Assembly (NCBI GenBank): GCA_003519685.1
Contig: DOWG01000097.1
Span: 5,188-11,245 of the forward strand
DNA length: 6,058 bases
Direction: 5' to 3'
From: Lachnospiraceae bacterium
GTDB lineage: Bacteria; Bacillota; Clostridia; Lachnospirales; Lachnospiraceae
Part shown: positions 1 through 5,395 of the stretch, one piece after another
Position numbering within the stretch: the stretch's first letter is position 1
How the letters are laid out: the number at the start of each line of letters is the position of its first letter
Position numbers and translations under genes: made by a program
The notes under the pieces: generated by a model
The model's input: only the letters and a program-made list of their open reading frames with translations
What the model was told of the DNA's origin: nothing
The model's database searches: none

Positions 1-97
1 AGCAAGCTTGCATTTCCTCATTACGCTTTATCATATCATAGACTTTGCCCGGGTGTGAACAGTAACATTGTATCGGGTTAGTTAGAAAGGAACAAAC

Positions 98-1528
98 ATG
101 ATAAGAAAATTTGATACGAAAGTCCAGCATTTAAAATACAAGGTATTAAGGGAAGTAGCCAGAAGCGCTTTCCAGGATGATCTGCATCATGCAGTATACA
201 GTATTCCGCAAAAAATTGTTCAAGGTCCGGAAGCAACCATGCGCTGCTGTATCTATAAAGAAAGGGCAATTGTCGGAGAAAGAATAAATATTGCTATGGG
301 CGGTAATGCAGAAAACCCGAATGTAATTGAAGTTCTTGATATCGCATGTGATGAATGCCCCGTAGGCGGCTATGAGGTATCCGATGCCTGCAGAGGCTGC
401 ATTGCACACCGCTGCGAGGATGTCTGCAAAAGAAATGCCATCACCTTTGATAAGCATCAGAAAGCCCATATTGATAAAGAGAAATGTGTAGAATGCGGCA
501 GATGTGCTCAGGTCTGTCCGTATACCGCAATCCGTAATCAGAAACGCCCCTGCCAGAATGCCTGTAAAGTGAAGGCGATCAGCATGGATGATAATAAAAA
601 GGCATTAATTGATAATAATAAATGCATCTCCTGCGGTGCCTGCGTATATCAATGTCCTTTTGGCGCCATCATGGATAAATCCCAAATTGTTGATGTCGTC
701 AATTTAATTAAAGAAAGCCATGACAACCGGGATTACAAGCTCTACGCAGTCGTTGCACCTTCCATCGCGAGCCAGTTCAGTTATGCAAATCTTGGTCAAA
801 TCATCAGCGCGATCAAGAAGCTCGGATTTTACACCGTGATAGAAGCTGCTCTCGGAGCCGATATGGTTGCTGATTCGGAAGCTGACGAGCTGATTGAGAA
901 AGGCTTTCTGACCAGCTCCTGCTGCCCTGCATTTGTTGACTATATCAAGAAACAGTTCCCGGCTATGGTTGAGCATATCTCCCATAATCCTTCCCCGATG
1001 ACTGCTATCTCCCGTTATATTAAGAAAACGGATCCAACCAGTAAGGTAGTTTTCATAGGGCCTTGTACGGCTAAGAAAATGGAATTAAAACGGCCGGAAG
1101 TAGCCCCTTATGTCGATAATGTCATAACCTTCGAGGAACTTCAGGCATTGATTGACAGCCGGGATATTAATTTGGAGGAGCTTCCTTTGGACAGCTTAGA
1201 TAACGCCTCCTACTTCGGCAGAATCTTTGCGAGAAGCGGCGGCTTGTCCGAAGCTGTTAAGGAAGCGATCAAAGAGAAAGGGATCGAAGACTTTGATTTA
1301 AATCCGATCGCCTGCGATGGAATTGAAGCCTGCCGTACCGCATTATTAAAAGCATCCAAGAAGGTGCTCCCGAACAACTTCATCGAAGGCATGGCATGCA
1401 TCGGCGGCTGCATCGGCGGTGCCGGCTGCCTCACGCATGGAGAAAAGAATAAGAAGGAAGTAGATGATTACGGCAAGGAATCCCTTGAAAAAACAATTCA
1501 GGATGCGATTGCTCCGTATAAGAATTAA
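98..1528 (+). CDS. Monomeric [FeFe] hydrogenase, group B type
   Basis: This 476-aa protein should interconvert protons and H2 at an H-cluster, exchanging electrons with ferredoxin in the cytoplasm. All three H-cluster signatures are visible: L1 TSSCCPAF at 272-279 (C275 the likely proton-relay Cys, C276 the cluster ligand), L2 GPCTAKKME at 321-329 (C323), and L3 EGMACIGGCIGGAG at 430-443 (C434, C438). The N-terminal part carries 16 cysteines between residues 84 and 186, including CxxCxxCxxxCP motifs at 130-141 and 176-187, enough for up to four [4Fe-4S] clusters. The variant L1 (CCPAF rather than CCPGW), the GGAGC ending of L3 and the CDGIEAC stretch at 406-412 point to the group B family rather than to the CpI-like group A enzymes. 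The ATG at 98 has AGAAAGG seven bases upstream. No maturation genes (hydE, hydF, hydG) or partner subunits are nearby, so it appears to be a single-gene unit. The family call is firm; physiological direction (H2 production or uptake) is not shown. Confidence 0.95.
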   Translation: MIRKFDTKVQHLKYKVLREVARSAFQDDLHHAVYSIPQKIVQGPEATMRCCIYKERAIVGERINIAMGGNAENPNVIEVLDIACDECPVGGYEVSDACRGCIAHRCEDVCKRNAITFDKHQKAHIDKEKCVECGRCAQVCPYTAIRNQKRPCQNACKVKAISMDDNKKALIDNNKCISCGACVYQCPFGAIMDKSQIVDVVNLIKESHDNRDYKLYAVVAPSIASQFSYANLGQIISAIKKLGFYTVIEAALGADMVADSEADELIEKGFLTSSCCPAFVDYIKKQFPAMVEHISHNPSPMTAISRYIKKTDPTSKVVFIGPCTAKKMELKRPEVAPYVDNVITFEELQALIDSRDINLEELPLDSLDNASYFGRIFARSGGLSEAVKEAIKEKGIEDFDLNPIACDGIEACRTALLKASKKVLPNNFIEGMACIGGCIGGAGCLTHGEKNKKEVDDYGKESLEKTIQDAIAPYKN

Positions 1529-1530
1529 AA

Positions 1531-1691
1531 TGAGTATCATAAGTCATTTTAAAATTTTGATATGAATAGGACCTTATATATATTCATTTGGCTGCCTTAC
1601 CTGACTTTGACTGCAGTCAGCCGGTCTTAGCCAATCTGAATATATAAGGTCCTATTCATGTTCTTTGTTTTTATATGACTTATGACACTTG
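1531..1691. repeat. Large interrupted palindrome (possible MITE-like element)
   Basis: A long inverted repeat directly follows the hydrogenase stop codon. The core stem is a perfect 19-bp match: ATGAATAGGACCTTATATA at 1562-1580 pairs with 1641-1659. It continues inward, with a 2-base bulge and one small mismatch, through TTCA and TTGGCT (1583-1593 with 1629-1640). An outer pair of arms, TCATAAGTCAT at 1537-1547 and its complement at 1675-1685, can be stretched to 1531/1691 with wobble pairs and one mismatch. The apex holds a 12-base perfect palindrome at 1608-1619. The 9-base word AAGAATTAA occurs on both sides, at 1520-1528 and 1696-1704, as a target-site duplication would. There is no ORF inside. 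It may be a non-autonomous mobile element or an unusually long terminator or processing hairpin. The pairing is seen directly; mobility is inference. Confidence 0.7.
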
Positions 1692-1733
1692 AATCAAGAA
1701 TTAACTTTGAATTGGTAATTTACGATAGAGTTA

Positions 1734-1757
1734 TGCGCCATGGCCATGCATGGCGCA
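1734..1757. other. 9-bp hairpin next to the terminator
   Basis: TGCGCCATG at 1734-1742 is perfectly complementary to CATGGCGCA at 1749-1757, with a 6-base loop. No T-run follows it, so alone it is not a terminator. Its right arm can alternatively pair with GTGCGCC at 1805-1811, which would extend the neighbouring 17-bp stem instead. The two pairings exclude each other. Confidence 0.6.
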
Positions 1758-1760
1758 CCG

Positions 1761-1799
1761 ACAAAGAAAGCTGCGGACATACTCCGCAGCTTTCTTTGT
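1761..1799. terminator. Bidirectional intrinsic terminator between converging genes
   Basis: A perfect 17-bp stem, ACAAAGAAAGCTGCGGA at 1761-1777 with its complement at 1783-1799, encloses a 5-base loop. Because the stem base is A-rich on one side and T-rich on the other, both strands give a GC-rich stem followed by a CTTTCTTTGT run. It sits between the 3' ends of the hydrogenase (+) and lepB (-), 35 bases beyond the lepB stop, and can serve both. The T-tract is interrupted by C and G, so efficiency is uncertain. Confidence 0.8.
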
Positions 1800-1834
1800 A
1801 CCTAGTGCGCCTCCTGCTCTATTTTTCTTAATAT

Positions 1835-2350
1835 TTAATGAAACCATGTAAAATTAGGGTATTTAAACAATGCCTTACCTTTAATTTTATTTTCTGCTAA
1901 AAATTTGTTATCCCAATACCTTGAGTCCTGTGATTCATTCCGATTATCTCCCATCATAAAATAGTGATCTTCCGGTACCTCATAAGGTCCAAAATCCCGA
2001 TTAATTTTTTCTTTTACATAAGGTTCCTCTAACGGTTCTCCGTTAATATAAACAAGGCCTGCTTTTCCCTCAACGGTTTCTCCCGGTAATCCGATAATTC
2101 GCTTAATATAATCTTCTTTCTCATTATCCGGAAATGGGAAAACAACGATATCTCCCCGCTCCGGATCATGGAACAAATAGGATAGGCGAAAGGTAACCAC
2201 CTTATCATCTACCAAAATCGTATTTTCCATGGATCCGGTAGGTACAGCCACTTTAAAAATTACAAATCGGTTTATCAAAAATGCTATTGCAACAGCAACG
2301 ACCAATACCATAATCCAACTAAAGGCTTCTTTTAAAACTTGTTTATTCAT
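1835..2350 (-). CDS. lepB: Signal peptidase I
   Basis: This membrane-bound serine protease removes signal peptides from proteins exported by the Sec or Tat route, acting on the outer face of the cytoplasmic membrane. The 171-aa product has one N-terminal transmembrane segment (about residues 10-27). It then shows the family boxes: PTGSMENTI with the catalytic Ser40, YIKRIIGLPGE with the general-base Lys83, and GDNRNESQDSRYW at 134-146. The size fits the compact Gram-positive type (SipS-like). The start is taken as the ATG at 2350, which has AGAGG eight bases upstream. An in-frame GTG two codons earlier (2356) would leave only two bases to that RBS and is unlikely. The gene stands alone, transcribed leftward, converging on the hydrogenase gene, with two candidate promoters upstream. 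No residues are missing and the gene looks functional. Confidence 0.96.
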   Translation of the reverse strand: MNKQVLKEAFSWIMVLVVAVAIAFLINRFVIFKVAVPTGSMENTILVDDKVVTFRLSYLFHDPERGDIVVFPFPDNEKEDYIKRIIGLPGETVEGKAGLVYINGEPLEEPYVKEKINRDFGPYEVPEDHYFMMGDNRNESQDSRYWDNKFLAENKIKGKALFKYPNFTWFH

Positions 2351-2358
2351 TGGCACAA

Positions 2359-2363
2359 CCTCT
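2359..2363 (-). promoter_or_regulatory. lepB ribosome binding site (decides the start)
   Basis: AGAGG, read on the minus strand within AAAAGAGG, lies eight bases before the ATG at 2350 but only two bases before the in-frame GTG at 2356. The spacing favours the ATG as the true lepB start. Confidence 0.75.
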
Positions 2364-2373
2364 TTTCCTAATC

Positions 2374-2402
2374 GTTATATTAATCCTATCATTGTAATGC
2401 AA
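2374..2402 (-). promoter_or_regulatory. Possible proximal lepB promoter
   Basis: On the minus strand, TTGCAT (2397-2402) and TATAAC (2374-2379) are separated by exactly 17 bases. The -10 is one base from consensus; the -35 matches only three of six positions. It would start transcription just ahead of the lepB RBS and lies partly inside the candidate leader ORF. It is weaker than the distal promoter at 2475-2503. Confidence 0.4.
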
Positions 2403-2436
2403 TCTTGCCTAAGTTAAATGTTAAACTGCATTCCAT
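2389..2436 (-). CDS. Possible 15-aa leader peptide upstream of lepB
   Basis: A short ORF, MECSLTFNLGKIALQ, starts at an ATG that has AAAGGTG eight bases upstream and ends with TGA at 2389-2391. It lies wholly between the strong distal promoter and lepB, so any long lepB transcript would carry it. No amino acid is repeated in a way that would suggest classic amino-acid attenuation. It could be a translated upstream ORF affecting lepB expression, or a chance frame. Only the RBS-ATG-stop arrangement is seen; function is unknown. Confidence 0.3.
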   Translation of the reverse strand: MECSLTFNLGKIALQ

Positions 2437-2474
2437 CTGAAAATCACCTTTAAAACAGCAAACAGTCTATCACA

Positions 2475-2503
2475 ATTATAACGATTTCATCAGATTTTGT
2501 AAA
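2475..2503 (-). promoter_or_regulatory. Strong sigma-A-type promoter upstream of lepB
   Basis: On the minus strand TTTACA (2498-2503) is followed after exactly 17 bases by a perfect TATAAT (2475-2480). The predicted start near 2467 would give lepB a leader of about 115 bases that contains the small ORF at 2389-2436. The next gene upstream on this strand, the GH18 remnant, ends at 2557, so lepB is most likely transcribed independently from here. Confidence 0.72.
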
Positions 2504-2556
2504 CCAAAAAAACAGGTTGCCTTCGAATAATGCCTCAAACTTTTCAAAAGATTTCT

Positions 2557-3015
2557 TTATCCCATCCTATTTACCGTAAATAAAGCATTTACTACCATCC
2601 ATAATCCCGGAAAGAAGTTCATAATCTGCCATACCCCTCCACCGGCGAGACCAAACTCCGGGATAAGACGGAGCTTTGCATCCATGCTTCTTACATCATC
2701 GAACCAAACGACATGATCTACCCCGTTTTCGTCTGTATATTCAAAAAATGGACTCTGAGAGGTCTCATCAAACTGTATGGTAGCTCCATGCTGCGCAGCC
2801 CGTACAATGGCCTCCTGGTTCGGAAGGGATTCTGCCATGGTTTCTCCCTGAACAAAAGGAAGCGGCCAGTCATAGCAGTAATTCGGAATTCCCATAAATA
2901 TTTTGTTTCGGTCAATTACAGATACACCATACACTAAAACCTCCCGCATTTTATTAATCGGGGAGGTCGCCATTGGCGGTCCAAAAGTATATCCCCATAC
3001 AAGATATAGGTCATC
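2557..3015 (-). pseudogene. 3' remnant of a YaaH/SleL-like GH18 spore hydrolase gene
   Basis: The translation matches the C-terminal third of the GH18 proteins of the YaaH/SleL group, which cut cortex peptidoglycan during spore germination. Recognisable pieces in order are WGYTFGPPMATSPINK, KIFMGIPNYCYDWPLPF, ATIQFDETSQSPFFEY, HVVWFDDVRS and the C-terminal GLAGGGVWQIMNFFPGLW. Homology runs in frame upstream of the ATG at 2973 (through WGYTFGPP) up to tandem in-frame TAA codons at 3016-3021, so that ATG is internal to the old gene; no RBS precedes it. Normal proteins are about 420 aa with LysM repeats and a DxxDxDxE catalytic motif; all of that is absent. Most relatives read MTYEWGYTYGPP here, whereas this copy reads DLYLVWGYTFGPP, so the break is near 2998-3015. 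The C-terminus looks intact. The missing 5' part may have been deleted or may lie beyond the prophage. Confidence 0.85.
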
Positions 3016-3050
3016 TTATTAACTCTGTTTTATTCATTATCGCATAAGTA

Positions 3051-3079
3051 TTTACAAAACATTCCCATTGTCTTATAAT
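3051..3079 (+). promoter_or_regulatory. Consensus promoter of the zinc-ribbon membrane protein gene
   Basis: TTTACA (3051-3056), a 17-base spacer and TATAAT (3074-3079) form a near-perfect sigma-A promoter. Transcription would start around 3086, about 27 bases before the ATG at 3114. The upstream in-frame ATG at 3078 overlaps the -10 box and therefore cannot be the translation start. Confidence 0.82.
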
Positions 3080-3100
3080 GTTGGTAAACACTGGTATACT

Positions 3101-3107
3101 AAGGAGG
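3101..3107 (+). promoter_or_regulatory. RBS that sets the start at 3114
   Basis: AAGGAGG, fully complementary to the 16S rRNA 3' end, lies six bases before the ATG at 3114. It fixes the start there and excludes the 12-residue extension from 3078. Confidence 0.88.
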
Positions 3108-3113
3108 ATTTAC

Positions 3114-3851
3114 ATGCAAATTCGCTGTTTTCATTGTGGCAATATATATCAGGGCAATTTTTGCCCGAATTGTGGCGCGCCTGCTCATCCGCCAATAAAA
3201 ACAACTCCACCAAAACGTAAAAAAGGTTTATCTGCATGGGCGATTGTAGGTATAACCTTGTTAAGCATATTTGGGTTCATCATGATTTGTTCTGTCATTA
3301 TAAATATGATGAATAATATAGTAGATAGTTCAAGCGATAATACAGCAACAGTAATCTCAAAAGCTCCAGAACGCGAAACTACTACTAAGCCAGCGGATGA
3401 CGAATCAAAGGAACTTATACTGGAGGTCGGAGATGTGATCACTTCAGACAAGATGGAGATCACCATAAATAAAATAGAATTTTCGTATGACGTATTGCCT
3501 GATAACACATCGTCATTTTACACCCATTATGCAGCAGATGACGGAAACGTATATATACATATCGATACCGATGTAAAAAATTTATCAAAACGGAATCTAA
3601 GATGTGACGAAATTCTGACCGTTAAGGCCGATTATAATGATGGTTTCACATACAAAGGACAAACCATAGTAGAAGATGACGCCACAGGTTTTACATATGC
3701 TAGCATATCTTCAATTGATCCACTAAAAACACGAGGTATTCGTTTCATCATTAGCTGTCCTGAGGAAGTTAAGGAAAGCGATAATCCCCTGTTTTTAAAT
3801 ATTAAATTACAGGGAACCAATGATATTTATAAATACATTATTAGAAATTAA
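3114..3851 (+). CDS. Zinc-ribbon single-pass membrane protein with DUF4352-like domain
   Basis: The 245-aa product begins with a small zinc ribbon (C5-x2-C8 and C17-x2-C20). A basic proline-rich linker ending in PPKRKKG follows, then one hydrophobic segment at about 41-65, and a polar Ser/Thr/Glu-rich stalk (about 70-100). A C-terminal beta-rich domain covers about 100-245. Its stretch NVYIHIDTDVKNLSKRNL resembles the DUF4352/DUF5067 immunoglobulin-like fold. The positive-inside rule places the zinc ribbon in the cytoplasm and the beta domain outside. C164 and C215 could form a disulfide. The gene has its own strong promoter and terminator, opposes the lysis genes, and sits between them and the truncated GH18 gene. 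That is how cargo genes at prophage ends are usually placed. The true function is unknown; surface sensing, superinfection exclusion and a purely host role are all possible. Confidence 0.85.
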   Translation: MQIRCFHCGNIYQGNFCPNCGAPAHPPIKTTPPKRKKGLSAWAIVGITLLSIFGFIMICSVIINMMNNIVDSSSDNTATVISKAPERETTTKPADDESKELILEVGDVITSDKMEITINKIEFSYDVLPDNTSSFYTHYAADDGNVYIHIDTDVKNLSKRNLRCDEILTVKADYNDGFTYKGQTIVEDDATGFTYASISSIDPLKTRGIRFIISCPEEVKESDNPLFLNIKLQGTNDIYKYIIRN

Positions 3852-3855
3852 TATC

Positions 3856-3893
3856 TACCCCCGGTCGTTACTGGCCGGGGGTATTTTTTATTT
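3856..3893 (+). terminator. Strong intrinsic terminator
   Basis: An 11-bp stem (TACCCCCGGTC at 3856-3866 with 3873-3883, one G-U pair) closes a 6-base loop and is followed by six Ts (3884-3889), then ATTT. It ends the zinc-ribbon gene, whose stop codon is five bases upstream. The converging amidase stop codon (3888-3890) lies in the T-run, so the same hairpin also follows the lysis transcript, but with a poorer U-tract in that direction. Confidence 0.92.
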
Positions 3894-4733
3894 CTTCCCA
3901 CCTTCTGCTAAGGCCTCTTTAGTGCTCCTGCCTATCTTTTTACCATCGTCCTGCATGTGCTTCCCCCAGCCAAGCTGGTCCCAGTATACGAGTACTGCAA
4001 TCCGGGTCTTTGGACCATAATCTCCGTCCACTGTAAGTCTCGGATACCAATCTGGCAGCATGGCATTAAGCCGATCTTGTGCCCACTTAATATCTTCCGG
4101 ATCGGATTCGGGCGTGATTGCCTTTGCTGGCAAAGTTGGTATAACTTTCAAATTGTAATATTCTGCTATAACTTTGGCCTGTGCCTGTGCTAACTTCCTT
4201 AAATTATCGTCTTTCAGCAACCATTCTGTTGATTTAGGATTGGTGTGAAAACTGTTCTCCACAATATAAAAAAGAGGACACCCTGCATCATCTGCCCCTC
4301 TTAATACACCGTAGTATTCCCAGTTGCCTTTTTCGCTCTTACGTGTGCTGGTTCGTGGATTTTGCTTTGTCCCCATCGTGTCGGCTACGGCCTTGGCAAG
4401 TTTTAATCCTAAATCATCAGCCTTGTTTTTATTTTTGTAGCTACGGTACACAACAACATAATCCACGCTGTCGTTTACTCCGCTACCCACGGCATTACTA
4501 TGTTCACTGATAAACAAATCATAGCCTTTTGCTTTTTTCCCCCTGCTGTACAAAGATGGATTATCTTCAATGTTTGCCCTGGTAGTTTTGACGTGGACAT
4601 CCTTATAAGTAAGCAGCTCTTCCTTTAGGTATTCGATCAGCTTCCACATGGCCTCGGATTCGTAGTACTTTTTATTTGCCGGAGATTGATTGTATTTGCC
4701 ATAATGTCCAGCATCTAAGCATATCTTAATCAT
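3888..4733 (-). CDS. Phage endolysin: N-acetylmuramoyl-L-alanine amidase (Amidase_3)
   Basis: This 281-aa zinc amidase cleaves the bond between N-acetylmuramic acid and L-alanine in peptidoglycan, releasing phage at the end of infection. The Amidase_3 domain fills about residues 1-195: LDAGH gives zinc ligand H10, E27 in ESEAMWKL is the likely second ligand, SEHSN gives H79, and IVENSFHTN gives the catalytic E159. A linker at about 196-210 leads to a C-terminal wall-binding region (about 211-276) containing VDGDYGPKTRIAV, typical of peptidoglycan-binding repeats. There is no signal peptide, so export depends on the holin next door. The start is the ATG at 4733, which begins MIKICLDAGH exactly at the domain edge and has GGAGGG eleven bases upstream inside the holin gene. 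The frame is open a further 13 codons upstream, but that extension would overlap the holin more and adds nothing conserved. Confidence 0.94.
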   Translation of the reverse strand: MIKICLDAGHYGKYNQSPANKKYYESEAMWKLIEYLKEELLTYKDVHVKTTRANIEDNPSLYSRGKKAKGYDLFISEHSNAVGSGVNDSVDYVVVYRSYKNKNKADDLGLKLAKAVADTMGTKQNPRTSTRKSEKGNWEYYGVLRGADDAGCPLFYIVENSFHTNPKSTEWLLKDDNLRKLAQAQAKVIAEYYNLKVIPTLPAKAITPESDPEDIKWAQDRLNAMLPDWYPRLTVDGDYGPKTRIAVLVYWDQLGWGKHMQDDGKKIGRSTKEALAEGGKK

Positions 4734-5172
4734 GTGTATTATCACCCTCCGATCGCTGTTTAAGCATATCAATAGCCTTTGTAATTACATCAGGGATAGG
4801 CACCCCCATTATACCAGCATTCTCTGTAATTGATATTAATTCATTGATGATAAAGCCTATGATTACGGCAGTCCTGATATAATTTGCTCCCAGTGCAAGA
4901 TCCAGACGGTGTGCAATCAATACAAATAAGAGAGATACTCCCTTTCGGCATAACCCCTTCCATGCAGACCAAGAGCTTAACGCACCGGTCTTGGATTTCT
5001 CTGATTTCTTCCACACTGCTGCAATCAACAGTCCCATCAAAAAATCAATGCCCATCATGATAACTAATGTCGCCAAATCGTTTGTCCATCCTCCGAATAA
5101 GTTAGCAATAAAACTGCCAATCGCTCCAATTACGGTAAGCGCGGTTACTTTTGCTGTTGATACTTTTTCCAT
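4726..5172 (-). CDS. Phage holin, TcdE/Cph1-like family
   Basis: The 148-aa product is a small multi-pass membrane protein that forms lesions in the cytoplasmic membrane and lets the endolysin reach the wall. Hydrophobic segments lie at about 8-25, 33-53, 77-95 and 99-116. The family hallmarks are visible: GIDFLMGLL in the second segment, a basic loop (WKKSEKSKTG), KG in the third block, and the C-terminal NELISITENAGIMGVPIP, which matches the conserved NE-SI-EN-G-P pattern of the phage_holin_4 (toxin secretion/phage lysis) family. The C-terminus is charged (KQRSEGDNTHD). The ATG at 5172 has AGAAGG seven bases upstream. Its stop codon overlaps the amidase start by eight bases, a sign of coupled translation. 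No second start or antiholin is evident. Confidence 0.93.
   Translation of the reverse strand: MEKVSTAKVTALTVIGAIGSFIANLFGGWTNDLATLVIMMGIDFLMGLLIAAVWKKSEKSKTGALSSWSAWKGLCRKGVSLLFVLIAHRLDLALGANYIRTAVIIGFIINELISITENAGIMGVPIPDVITKAIDMLKQRSEGDNTHD
4745..4750 (-). promoter_or_regulatory. Endolysin RBS inside the holin gene
   Basis: GGAGGG on the minus strand lies eleven bases before the amidase ATG at 4733, a longer gap than usual. The nearer in-frame GTG directly abuts it and is not usable. The long spacing together with the 8-base overlap suggests that amidase translation relies partly on ribosomes finishing the holin. Confidence 0.6.
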
Positions 5173-5203
5173 TTAATTACCTTCTTTCTTTAATTTTTCG
5201 TAT

Positions 5204-5225
5204 AAAAAATACACCTATTCGGTGC
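5204..5225 (-). other. Small hairpin plus U-run upstream of the holin
   Basis: On the minus strand CACC (5221-5224) can pair with GGTG (5212-5215) around a 5-base loop, optionally extended by one G-U pair, and is followed by TATTTTTTAT. It resembles a weak terminator between the 49-aa gene and the holin. The stem is only 4-5 bp, so it may merely lower holin expression or do nothing. Confidence 0.3.
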
Positions 5226-5231
5226 TTACGT

Positions 5232-5381
5232 TTACTGCTTATTTATTTCTGCCAGGATTTCCGTTTTTTCAGCTTCGGTCAGCTTCGTATATTCCGCTAT
5301 TATATCTTCGGCTATTCGGCTTTCCTGTTTCATCCTAGCCTTAATAGCATTTACAAAAATAGTTTTCTTCCAAAGTGGCAT
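5232..5381 (-). CDS. 49-aa phage small protein of unknown function
   Basis: A short gene with an excellent signal: the ATG at 5381 has GGGAGG, with GGAGG six bases upstream. It encodes 49 residues starting MPLWKKTIFVNAIKARM and ending AEINKQ. The sequence is charged and strongly helical in appearance, with A-E-D-I-I-A-E-Y-T-K-L-T-E-A-E-K in the middle, and has no membrane segment. Its position, between a tail-associated gene and the holin, is where XkdX-type and similar tiny proteins sit in prophages of Clostridia; the WKK start and the size are compatible with that group, but I cannot assign it to a named family. It begins 14 bases after the preceding stop, so it is almost surely in the same transcript. 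Gene reality is well supported; function is unknown. Confidence 0.8.
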   Translation of the reverse strand: MPLWKKTIFVNAIKARMKQESRIAEDIIAEYTKLTEAEKTEILAEINKQ

Positions 5382-5395
5382 AAGCTTCCTCCCTT

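Noticed and set aside
146..469. 107-aa open frame on the minus strand
   Set aside because: It lies inside the hydrogenase gene on the opposite strand, has no RBS and no recognisable domain; a shadow of the cysteine-rich coding sequence.
704..985. 93-aa open frame on the minus strand
   Set aside because: Antisense to the conserved hydrogenase H-cluster region, no RBS or homology.
2713..2937. Overlapping frames on both strands (2713-2937 + and 2718-2915 -)
   Set aside because: Both overlap the clearly recognisable GH18 C-terminal frame and translate to sequence without domain features.
2974..2995. Treating the GH18 remnant as an intact 138-aa gene starting at 2973
   Set aside because: The homologous sequence WGYTFGPP continues upstream of that ATG in frame, no RBS is present, and the catalytic half is missing.
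3078..3113. Upstream ATG extending the zinc-ribbon protein by 12 residues
   Set aside because: The ATG overlaps the TATAAT box and lies before the predicted transcription start; the AAGGAGG site points to 3114.
4734..4772. N-terminal extension of the amidase to 4772
   Set aside because: It adds 13 residues ahead of the conserved MIKICLDAGH start, lies wholly in the holin gene and lacks a suitable RBS.
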